DNA of 11,887 nucleotides from Candidatus Neoanaerotignum tabaqchaliae. GTDB lineage: Bacteria; Bacillota; Clostridia; Lachnospirales; Anaerotignaceae. The position numbers were made by a program, and so were the translations under genes. Under the pieces are notes generated by a model. It did not search any database, was not told the origin of the DNA, and was given only the letters and a program-made list of their open reading frames with translations. Positions 1 to 6,683 of the stretch are shown here, piece by piece (positions within the stretch are counted from its first letter, which is position 1; each line of letters begins with the position of its first letter). The stretch spans positions 1 through 11,887 of the forward strand of contig CAJFUS010000142.1 in NCBI GenBank assembly GCA_904420235.1, read 5' to 3'.

Positions 1-21
1 AAACTTGCTGTAAAAATATCC

Positions 22-54
22 CATAAATAAATTGAGCCGGCTTAAAACCGGCTC
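22..54 (-). terminator. Intrinsic terminator after the hydrogenase operon
   Basis: Ten bases past the hydA stop there is a perfect 7-bp GC-rich stem, GAGCCGG (34-40) paired with CCGGCTC (48-54), around a 7-base loop. Read on the minus strand it is followed by AATTTATTTAT, a broken U-rich tail. On the plus strand the same hairpin is followed by TTTAATACTTTATT, so it may stop transcription from both sides. It marks the end of the hydrogenase cassette. Confidence 0.72.
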
Positions 55-63
55 TTTAATACT

Positions 64-1557
64 TTATTCTGATTTATTATCATTAAGTATGCTGTATTTT
101 CTTTCCAAATCTATATTTTCCAAATCAAATACCCTTGTGGCGTCAACGCTGTTCTGCTCTTTTGAAAGCTTTCCGTATCTGTCAACTTCCGTAACGTCCT
201 TAGGTCCGTGGCTTATGGAAGCCGCTCCTCCTATACAGCCGCATTTGCAGGCCATGCCCTCAATAAGGTTGCCCTTAAGCCTTCCAAGAGAGGCCACTTT
301 AAGGGTTTTAACAACTTCGTCAAGGCCGTCGCATTTTATAGGCTGTATGTCGGCATTAATTCCAAGATACTCATTGGCCTGTTTAACAGCCTCTAAAACT
401 CCGCCGCTTCTGGCAAAAAGTCTGCCGTAATATGAGGCGTTGTCAAGATTTGTTTCTTCACATTCCTTAAGATTAATTTCCATGGCGTCAAATATGGCCC
501 TTAATTCCTCAAAAGTAAGCACATACTCAACGTCGCCCTTAAGGTCTTTTTCATTTATTTCCATTTTCTTAGCCGTACAAGGTCCTATAAACACAATTTT
601 GGCGTCCGGCTCAAGGCTTTTAATTGTTCTGGCTATGGCTATCATAGGAGAAACTGTGCTTGAAACATGGCTCATAAGCTGAGGATAGTGCTTTTCTATA
701 TATTTAACAAAAGCCGGACAACATGATGTTGTCATCCATTTTCTTTCCTCTATTGTTTCGGCAAACTCCTTAGCCTCGTGGCAGGATACAATATCTGCGC
801 CAAGGGCCACCTCAACGGCATGGAAAAAGCCTATTTTCTCTATTCCGTTTATAACCTGCTCAATTTTAACCTCTGTGAACTGGCTTGATATAGCCGGAGC
901 CACAATGGCATAAACCTTATATTTTGTGTTGTTCTCGGATTTTTTAATAAGGTCAAGAACATTAACCACATAGGATTTATCAACTATGGCGCCGAACGGG
1001 CAGTTATATACGCAGGAACCGCACTGGGTGCATTTCTCGTCGTCAATATATGCCTTTTTGTCAGCGTCAATTACAATGGCGTCGGCCCCGCATGAGCAAA
1101 GACATGGACGAAGAACATCACTTATGGCGCCGAAAGGACACACATCATGGCATCTTCCGCACTCAACACAAAGCTCCTGATTAATGTATGCCCTGTGGTT
1201 AACTATGTTTATGGCGTTTCTTGGGCAAACCTCTTGGCATTTGTGGGCCAAACAGCCGCGGCAGGCCTCTGTAACAACAAAACGGTCAACAGGGCACTCA
1301 TCGCAGGCGGAGCGTATTATTTTTATAACGTTCTCGCCTTCCTCAATAGGCTCTATGGCTATTTTAACCCTGTCGCCTATAATGTGCCTTTCTTTATAAA
1401 TACAGCACCTTGTCATGGGCTTAGGCCCGGGTATTATTGTTTCGGCTATGTCGTCAATCACTTCCTCAAGATTCTCACCTTTAAGAAATCTTTTGGTAAT
1501 TTCCTTATTAACAAGATATTTTATATATTGAACATTGCTCTCAAATTTACTACTCAT
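64..1557 (-). CDS. hydA: Catalytic monomeric [FeFe] hydrogenase, group B-like
   Basis: This 497-residue protein should interconvert protons and H2 with ferredoxin-type electron carriers in the cytoplasm. The three H-cluster loops are intact: TSCCP (C279, C280), GPCTAKK (C327, K330) and a GMAC..GC loop (C437, C441). C279, the proton-transfer cysteine, is present, so an active enzyme is expected. The N-terminal half has a cysteine-rich electron relay: C85/C88, C99-C102-C107-C111, C130-C133-C136-C140, a C152/C154/C156 cluster and C176-C179-C182-C186. There is no N-terminal plant-type [2Fe-2S] domain, and the early RCCIYKER segment (about 50-57) fits group B rather than the CpI-like group A. The L3 loop carries an extra cysteine, C439. 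The ATG lies behind a GAGGAAGG-type SD, 21 bases after the phosphatase stop, with no promoter between them. It is last in the operon and followed by a terminator. The family call is firm; the subgroup is by motif only. Confidence 0.93.
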   Translation of the reverse strand: MSSKFESNVQYIKYLVNKEITKRFLKGENLEEVIDDIAETIIPGPKPMTRCCIYKERHIIGDRVKIAIEPIEEGENVIKIIRSACDECPVDRFVVTEACRGCLAHKCQEVCPRNAINIVNHRAYINQELCVECGRCHDVCPFGAISDVLRPCLCSCGADAIVIDADKKAYIDDEKCTQCGSCVYNCPFGAIVDKSYVVNVLDLIKKSENNTKYKVYAIVAPAISSQFTEVKIEQVINGIEKIGFFHAVEVALGADIVSCHEAKEFAETIEERKWMTTSCCPAFVKYIEKHYPQLMSHVSSTVSPMIAIARTIKSLEPDAKIVFIGPCTAKKMEINEKDLKGDVEYVLTFEELRAIFDAMEINLKECEETNLDNASYYGRLFARSGGVLEAVKQANEYLGINADIQPIKCDGLDEVVKTLKVASLGRLKGNLIEGMACKCGCIGGAASISHGPKDVTEVDRYGKLSKEQNSVDATRVFDLENIDLERKYSILNDNKSE

Positions 1558-1578
1558 ATACCCTTCCTCATAAATAAT

Positions 1579-2751
1579 TTAAATAAAGACTACGTTTACT
1601 GTTTTTCCCATTTGTCTTGCCACTGAGGCAAACTCCTTAAGCTGATTCATTTTGAACTGGAAATCCATGGGATATTTAGGATTTTGGTGAACCGGATTTA
1701 CGGCCTGCCCAACCCACATATTAAGCCTGTCGCATTTTTCTATAATAATGGAGGCCAGCATGGAGGCTGAGTTTCTTTCCCTAAGCTTTTTAACGGCTAT
1801 GTCGTTTTTGTTTGGGTCAACATAATCCCGCATAATCTCCAAAGCCTTATTTATTGTTATAACTCCCTCAGTAACAAGCTCTACCCCCGGTATTTTTCCT
1901 ATGGGCGGCAGCTCTTGGGTCATTGTTGAAAGGTCAACCTCCAGCTCGGCGCCCAAAGAGCGGGCCACAATGTTGGCCGTCGTTCCCCCGCACACAACAA
2001 CCTTTCCCTCAGAGCTTAATATCTCTTTTATAATATCATAGTCCTTGGCCGGATTTTTAGGCGGCCCTGTAAACAGGTTAATTGTCTCCTGTTCTTTCAT
2101 TTTTATGGATAATACCGTTGTGTCGTCGCCGGCCATATCCTCATACAGCTTTCCGCATTCCTTCAGCACGCTGTCGGTCACATCAAAGGCGTTGGCCGAA
2201 ATATCAATGTTTTTTATAAACTTGTCAACATTTTCCCACTGCCAGCCCAAGTCAAGAGAGCGTCCCACTCCCGCGTGAACAACGCCGTCGCTTACGGCCA
2301 CAAGAAGCGTATACTCGTCCATAACAAAGCTGCACTCATATATGGTTTTTCCGTTAAGCTCTCTTTTTTCCCTTTTAAGGGGAACCGTTTGGCCGTTTCT
2401 TATCAAAAATATAAAGGGATTGTCAAACTCGGCGGCATATCCCCTGCCGTCGTTATAAATTTTTATTATGGTAAATGTTGAGTAGGCCAAATGCCTTTCG
2501 CTGCACACAGGCAAAGTGTGAACTATGGTGTCTATGGTCTCCTCAAGGGTTGAGCCGTTTTTAAGCATTGTAACTGCTATTTTAGATGTGAGCGTGGCAA
2601 GTATGTTGGCTTTTACGCCGCTTCCAAGGCCGTCGGAAAGCACAAGTATTGTGCAGTCGTTAAGGCGGGCCTGCTCTATGTGGTCGCCGCAAAGCTCCTC
2701 GCCGTATTTTATAAGGCTGTTAAATGAAGTGTCTATAAAATACAATCTCAC
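1579..2751 (-). CDS. SpoIIE/PP2C-type phosphatase with uncharacterised C-terminal domain
   Basis: This 390-residue protein is predicted to remove phosphate from serine or threonine of an unidentified partner. Residues 1 to about 220 form a SpoIIE-type PP2C domain with metal-binding acidic residues in place: GD at 22-23, SDG at 39-41, SDG at 154-156 and GDD at 208-210. Residues 225-390 form a second domain that I do not recognise. It opens with a hydrophobic strand and a glycine/threonine turn, VVVCGGTTAN (251-260), and ends with a conserved-looking basic/aromatic tail. There are no membrane segments. The frame opens with GTG, overlapping the upstream TGA stop by four bases (GTGA), so translation is probably coupled to the sensory hydrogenase. 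A TTG at 2745 is better spaced from the AAGGTGA SD and could be the true start, giving a protein two residues shorter. The neighbours suggest it is the output of a hydrogen sensor; this is inference. Confidence 0.88.
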   Translation of the reverse strand: MRLYFIDTSFNSLIKYGEELCGDHIEQARLNDCTILVLSDGLGSGVKANILATLTSKIAVTMLKNGSTLEETIDTIVHTLPVCSERHLAYSTFTIIKIYNDGRGYAAEFDNPFIFLIRNGQTVPLKREKRELNGKTIYECSFVMDEYTLLVAVSDGVVHAGVGRSLDLGWQWENVDKFIKNIDISANAFDVTDSVLKECGKLYEDMAGDDTTVLSIKMKEQETINLFTGPPKNPAKDYDIIKEILSSEGKVVVCGGTTANIVARSLGAELEVDLSTMTQELPPIGKIPGVELVTEGVITINKALEIMRDYVDPNKNDIAVKKLRERNSASMLASIIIEKCDRLNMWVGQAVNPVHQNPKYPMDFQFKMNQLKEFASVARQMGKTVNVVFI

Positions 2752-4460
2752 TCACCTTCTTCTTTAAGCACAACATCTTTAAGATTATTTAAAACAACTT
2801 TTGTTTCCGCCGTTGTTTCTCCAAGAAGGCTTGCTATTTCCTGAGCCACCCTCATTTGCTTTTCAATAACGTTCTGGGCCGTTTCAACGGTGTGCATTTT
2901 AAGCTTGGCAAGCTCCTCTTTTCTCTGCTCCTCCGATGTAATATCCTGCATTGAAACAAAAACCTCGTCGCCCTCAATATACACAATGTTGGTCATAACA
3001 ACCATTTTTTTGTCCCTAAGGTGCATTTTAACGTTTATTATGTCATTTTTAATGTCAAGGGACTGCTGATATATATCTCTACCGGAATTGAATATGTCAA
3101 CGGGCTTTCCCATGGCCTCCTCAGTTTTAAAGCCCAGCTTTCTTTCGCCTACTGGATTTATTTGGAGTATATTAAGGTTTTTGTCCAGCAGGAAAAGTAT
3201 GTTTCTTGAGTTCCTGAAAAAAAGGTCTCCCCTGCGTTTCGCCTTTTCCCTTAAATATGGCCAGCACATATCAATGCTTGCCATTCCGCCGTAAATAGCA
3301 ACGGCCTTCTCGCGGCAAGTATTATATCCGCAGGCGCCGCAGTCAAACTCCTCCGCTCGGGATTTTCGTCCCATTTTGCGCAGTATTTGAGTTATTTCCT
3401 CCTCCGACGGCATTTTAAGCGGAACAAGCATTTTTGTGAATTTATAGGAATAATCAACGCCGTCCCAGTTTACGTTGCGTCCTTTTTCGCCCCAGCCGCC
3501 CTTTTCGGCAAAGGCCTTTATTTTCTGCCTGCGGCAGAACAGGCCGTTTGCGTCGTACGGTATAAATGGCCCGTTTATGCAGGATTCTGTGCATGCCGAT
3601 ATTCCTATATAACAGTCGCCCAAAGTCTCGTTTTCCATGCTCTCAAAAAGCTGCTTAACATTGTCCATGCCGTTTACTCTAAGTATGTCGTAGCCATGTT
3701 TTTCAACGGTCTCCGTAAGTGAGGGCCACATATCTCCGGCTATGGAATAGTTTTCGCCTGAAAGGGCAGGAACAACATCTGGAACAGAAGGCTCCATGTC
3801 GTCAATATAAATTCCTTTTTTGCGGAACATTTTAAGTATCTCAACAAAAGTTATGTGGGCGTCAACCTCGGCTCCATCTTTTGGATATGTCTCATATTTT
3901 TTGCTTAAACATGGTCCTATATAAACTGCTGTGCAGTCGGGGTCGTCTTTTTTAATGGCCCGGCCCAAAAGCACCATAGGCGAGGCAACAGGCATAAGAT
4001 ATTTTATAAGCTCATGGTGATACTTCTCTATAAATATATATATGGCCGGACATGTGCTGGATATAAAATACTTTTGTTTTCCGGCATTCTCGTTCATATA
4101 ATTTATATAAAGCTCCGTAACCTTTTCCGACGCGGCGGCTATTTCCTGAACAGAGCTGAACCCAAGGGTTCTTAAGGCCGATATAAATTTTTCCGGCTCT
4201 TTAAATGCTCCCATATAGGCCGAGTCTAAAATGGCGACGGTTTTTTTGCCTGAGTCAAGCTCTCTAAGCACTTTATCCACGTCGTTTTGAACGTTGCGGG
4301 CGTGCTTCGGACAAGCCATAAAGCATTGTCCGCAGGCTATGCACCTGGTTTCGTCAATTTTGGCTTCGTTATTTATAAATCTTATAGCTTTAACAGGGCA
4401 TACCCTTACGCATTTGTTGCAGTTGCGACAGTTTGACACAGTAAAATTAAAAAGCCGCAT
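2748..4460 (-). CDS. hydS: Sensory-type [FeFe] hydrogenase with RnfB-like FeS and PAS domains
   Basis: This 570-residue cytoplasmic protein is a putative H2 or redox sensor. Domains in order: two [4Fe-4S] ferredoxin motifs (C11-C14-C17-C21 and C40-C43-C46-C50); an [FeFe] hydrogenase domain (about 65-345); an RnfB-like FeS domain (C374-x2-C377-x4-C382-x16-C399); a PAS domain (about 413-510); and a C-terminal helix (about 511-563) rich in E, K, A and L. The H-cluster ligands are kept: L1 C137, L2 GPCLSKK with C184, and L3 C290 and C294. However, L1 reads SSTCP, so the usual proton-shuttling cysteine is T136. Loss of that cysteine is a known mark of sensory group C enzymes with low turnover. No histidine kinase or cyclase domain follows the PAS. 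The gene starts one base inside the upstream stop (TAATG) and overlaps the phosphatase by four bases. The symbol follows usage for sensory hydrogenases and does not assert orthology. Confidence 0.9.
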   Translation of the reverse strand: MRLFNFTVSNCRNCNKCVRVCPVKAIRFINNEAKIDETRCIACGQCFMACPKHARNVQNDVDKVLRELDSGKKTVAILDSAYMGAFKEPEKFISALRTLGFSSVQEIAAASEKVTELYINYMNENAGKQKYFISSTCPAIYIFIEKYHHELIKYLMPVASPMVLLGRAIKKDDPDCTAVYIGPCLSKKYETYPKDGAEVDAHITFVEILKMFRKKGIYIDDMEPSVPDVVPALSGENYSIAGDMWPSLTETVEKHGYDILRVNGMDNVKQLFESMENETLGDCYIGISACTESCINGPFIPYDANGLFCRRQKIKAFAEKGGWGEKGRNVNWDGVDYSYKFTKMLVPLKMPSEEEITQILRKMGRKSRAEEFDCGACGYNTCREKAVAIYGGMASIDMCWPYLREKAKRRGDLFFRNSRNILFLLDKNLNILQINPVGERKLGFKTEEAMGKPVDIFNSGRDIYQQSLDIKNDIINVKMHLRDKKMVVMTNIVYIEGDEVFVSMQDITSEEQRKEELAKLKMHTVETAQNVIEKQMRVAQEIASLLGETTAETKVVLNNLKDVVLKEEGE

Positions 4461-4705
4461 TAGGCAACCCCGCCTTTTACATGCTCGTTAAAAAACTGCT
4501 CCGCTGTTTCAGGAAGAACAGTGTAAATTTTGTCGTTAAACTTAACGCAAACTGCTCCAACGCAGTTTCCAAGACAGAAAGTTGCTTTAACCTTATATTT
4601 GTCGTTAAGGCCGTTGTCGGCTATAAGGCCGTTAAGCCTGTTTATAATGTCGTATGAACCTTTAAGATGGCATACGCTTCCTATACAAACCTGTATATCC
4701 TTCAT
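4460..4705 (-). CDS. Small thioredoxin-fold [2Fe-2S] ferredoxin (NuoE/HydC-like)
   Basis: This 81-residue protein matches the C-terminal thioredoxin-like [2Fe-2S] domain of NuoE and of HydC-type hydrogenase subunits. The ligand pattern is C7-x4-C12 and C44-x3-C48, with an extra C53 soon after. It lacks the N-terminal helical domain of full NuoE, so it is a stand-alone electron carrier rather than a complex I subunit. The ATG at 4705 is chosen because AAGGAG (4719-4714) lies 8 bases upstream; a further upstream in-frame ATG at 4747 would run into the inverted repeat and has no good SD. It is the first gene of the cassette, and its TAA stop shares one base with the next ATG. By context it probably passes electrons to or from the sensory hydrogenase or the catalytic one. 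The domain is clear; the partner is inferred. Confidence 0.88.
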   Translation of the reverse strand: MKDIQVCIGSVCHLKGSYDIINRLNGLIADNGLNDKYKVKATFCLGNCVGAVCVKFNDKIYTVLPETAEQFFNEHVKGGVA

Positions 4706-4730
4706 CTTTTTCACTCCTTCGCTTCTAATT

Positions 4731-4739
4731 TTTATATCA
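4731..4739 (-). promoter_or_regulatory. Possible extended -10 promoter for the hydrogenase cassette
   Basis: On the minus strand TGATATAAA gives an extended -10 element (TG, one base, then TATAAA). It lies about 25 bases upstream of the first cassette ATG and leaves room for the AAGGAG ribosome site. No convincing -35 hexamer lies 16-18 bases further upstream; that position falls inside the inverted repeat. A promoter that depends on the extended -10 or on an activator is therefore possible. Read-through from purD is the alternative. Confidence 0.4.
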
Positions 4740-4740
4740 A

Positions 4741-4780
4741 GCGGCATTTATGCCGCGAGGCCATAACACCGCGGCATAAA
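4741..4780. repeat. Inverted repeat / alternative hairpins between purD and the hydrogenase cassette
   Basis: An 11-bp perfect inverted repeat, TTTATGCCGCG (4747-4757) and CGCGGCATAAA (4770-4780), surrounds a 12-base loop. A third copy of the core, GCGGCA at 4741-4746, can instead pair with TGCCGC at 4751-4756 around a TTTA loop. The middle arm can therefore form only one of the two hairpins at a time. No U tract follows the large hairpin on the minus strand, so it is not a standard terminator for purD. It could be an operator just upstream of the candidate promoter, a folded mRNA leader if transcription comes from purD, or a processing site. Confidence 0.6.
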
Positions 4781-4791
4781 ATACGCTTTAA

Positions 4792-6057
4792 TTAATATTT
4801 TTTTATTCCAATGTCATGTCTGAAATGTTTCTTTTCAAAATCCACAATGTCAACGCCTTCATAGGCTTTCTTTCTGGCTTCGTCAATATCCTTGCCTATG
4901 CCCGTAATTCCAAGCACGCGTCCGCCGTTTGTAACAAGCTTTCCGTCTTTAAGGGCTGTTCCGGCATGGAAAACTATAATGTCGTCCCGTTTAGCCGCTT
5001 CCTCAAGGCCCGTTATAACATAGCCCTTGTCATAGCTTACAGGGTATCCGCCGCTGGCCTCCACAACGCATACGGCGGCGTTGTTATACCACTCAATTTC
5101 CATTTTGTCAAGTGTTCCGTCAACGCAGGATTCCATAATCTCAAGCAAATCGCTTTTAAGCCTTGGAAGTATGACCTGTGTCTCTGGGTCGCCAAAGCGG
5201 GCGTTGTATTCTATAACCTTCATGCCGTCTTTCGTAAGCATAAGACCAAAGTAGAGAACTCCAACAAAAGGACGGCCCTCATTGGCCAAAGCCGCCACCG
5301 TTGGCTTAAATATCTTTTCCATACACTCATCGTTTATCTCTTTTGTATATATCCTGCTTGGAGAGAATGTTCCCATGCCTCCGGTGTTAAGGCCCTCGTC
5401 GTTGTCAAAGGCCCTTTTATGGTCTTGGGCCGAAACCATTGGAACAACGGTTTTTCCATCGCAGAATGACAAAACAGAAACCTCCGGCCCCGTTAAAAAC
5501 TCCTCTATAACAACGGTGTTTCCGGATTTTCCGAATTTTTTGTCCACCATTATCTCGTCAAGGGCGGCAACGGCCTCTTCATGGGTATTGCATATTATAA
5601 CGCCTTTTCCAAGGGCAAGGCCGTCGGCTTTAACAACAAGTGGAACATCGTGGCCCAAAACATAGCTTTTGGCCTTTTCATAGTCGCTGAACGTCTCATA
5701 CTTAGCCGTTGGTATGCCATACTTTTTCATAAGCTCTTTTGAAAAAGCCTTGCTGCCCTCAACTATGGCGGCGTTCTTTCTTGGGCCGAAAACCCTGAGG
5801 CCCTCTTTCTCAAAGGCGTCAACAACGCCTGCCACAAGAGGGTCGTCCATGCCTATAACAGTAAAATCTATGCCTTCTTTTTTGGCAAAGTCAACAAGCT
5901 TGTCTATTTCCATGGCGCCTATTGGCACGCACTGGGCGTCCTGAGCTATTCCGGCATTTCCCGGGGCGCAGTAAATTTTATCGGCTTTTGGGCTTTGTTT
6001 AAGCTTCCAAACAATGGCGTGTTCCCTTCCGCCGCTTCCAACAACTAAAATTTTCAT
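4792..6057 (-). CDS. purD: Phosphoribosylamine-glycine ligase (GAR synthetase)
   Basis: PurD joins glycine to phosphoribosylamine with ATP, giving GAR, the second step of de novo purine synthesis. The 421-residue length is normal for the family. The N-terminal domain opens with the GSGGREHA loop (7-14). The ATP-grasp region shows KADGLALGKGV (143-153), GGMGTFSP (226-233) and the metal/ATP site NARFGDPETQ (285-294). The usual GPE in the first domain is replaced by GMDD (69-72), which I recall as common in clostridial forms. The ATG has an ideal AGGAGG SD (6071-6066) eight bases upstream and shares one base with the purN TAA stop, so the two are co-translated. It is the last gene of the purMND unit. 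Confidence 0.97.
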   Translation of the reverse strand: MKILVVGSGGREHAIVWKLKQSPKADKIYCAPGNAGIAQDAQCVPIGAMEIDKLVDFAKKEGIDFTVIGMDDPLVAGVVDAFEKEGLRVFGPRKNAAIVEGSKAFSKELMKKYGIPTAKYETFSDYEKAKSYVLGHDVPLVVKADGLALGKGVIICNTHEEAVAALDEIMVDKKFGKSGNTVVIEEFLTGPEVSVLSFCDGKTVVPMVSAQDHKRAFDNDEGLNTGGMGTFSPSRIYTKEINDECMEKIFKPTVAALANEGRPFVGVLYFGLMLTKDGMKVIEYNARFGDPETQVILPRLKSDLLEIMESCVDGTLDKMEIEWYNNAAVCVVEASGGYPVSYDKGYVITGLEEAAKRDDIIVFHAGTALKDGKLVTNGGRVLGITGIGKDIDEARKKAYEGVDIVDFEKKHFRHDIGIKKY

Positions 6058-6683
6058 TATACAAGCCTCCTAACCTTATTGCCCTCAACAACAATTTTGC
6101 CTTCGGATATAAGCTTAATAGCCTCGGGAAAAATTTTCCACTCCGCCTGCTCCATAACCCTTTTCTGCAAAATCTCAGGGGTGTCCCCCTCCTCAACATA
6201 TACGGCCTTTTGAAGTATTATAGGCCCTCCGTCGGTTTCCTCATTAACAAAATGCACAGTAGCCCCCGTAACCTTAACTCCTTTGTCAAGGGCGGCCTTA
6301 TGCACCCTAAGGCCGTAAAACCCGTCTCCGCAGAAGGAAGGTATAAGAGCCGGATGTATATTTATAATCTTGTTTTTATACCTGTCTATAAATTTCTTGC
6401 CCAAAACCGTCATAAATCCGGCCAAAACAATCAGCTCAACACCTAAGCTGTCAAGGTGCTCCGCCATGGCGTTAAGATAATCGTCTTCATCTAAGTAATC
6501 CTTTTTTCTTATGCAAACGCCGTTTATGCCGTGCTTTTTGGCCCTCTCAAGGGCGTAGGCGTCGGGATTTCCGCTTATAACCGTAACAATTTTGGCGTTA
6601 GTTATGTATCCGCTCTCAATGCTGTCTATTATGGCCTGAAGGTTCGTTCCGCCGCCGGAAACAAGAACTCCTATTTTAAGCAT
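6057..6683 (-). CDS. purN: Phosphoribosylglycinamide formyltransferase (GAR transformylase)
   Basis: PurN transfers a formyl group from 10-formyltetrahydrofolate to GAR, giving FGAR, the third step of purine synthesis. The 208-residue protein shows the substrate loop SGGGTNLQA (9-17) and the catalytic triad expected from E. coli PurN: N108 and H110 in INIHPALIP, and D151 in ETDGGP. Compared with the E. coli sequence there is a short insertion around CGDGFYG (118-124), between the catalytic histidine and aspartate, typical of clostridial PurN as far as I recall. The gene overlaps the end of purM by 13 bases and the start of purD by one. An AGAGG motif upstream of the ATG can serve as SD. Confidence 0.97.
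   Translation of the reverse strand: MLKIGVLVSGGGTNLQAIIDSIESGYITNAKIVTVISGNPDAYALERAKKHGINGVCIRKKDYLDEDDYLNAMAEHLDSLGVELIVLAGFMTVLGKKFIDRYKNKIINIHPALIPSFCGDGFYGLRVHKAALDKGVKVTGATVHFVNEETDGGPIILQKAVYVEEGDTPEILQKRVMEQAEWKIFPEAIKLISEGKIVVEGNKVRRLV

Noticed and set aside
1147..1626. Plus-strand open frame of 159 codons opposite hydA
   Set aside because: It is antisense to the ferredoxin-like half of hydA and ends in the intergenic gap; there is no recognisable domain.
4706..4747. Longer form of the [2Fe-2S] protein starting at 4747
   Set aside because: It would start within the inverted repeat, has no proper SD, and adds 14 residues not expected before the conserved first strand.
4747..4780. 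Hairpin as a standard rho-independent terminator of purD
   Set aside because: The stem is good, but the downstream bases on the minus strand are TGCCGCTTGAT, not a U tract; I list it as a repeat of unknown role.
4780..4800. Rex-type redox repressor site upstream of the hydrogenase cassette
   Set aside because: The AT-rich TTAATTAA stretch lacks the paired TTGTTAA/TTAACAA half-sites with correct spacing.
4816..5469. Long plus-strand open frame of 217 codons opposite purD
   Set aside because: It lies wholly antisense to a strongly conserved purD, has no family-like motifs and no good ribosome site; it is a by-product of codon bias on the other strand.
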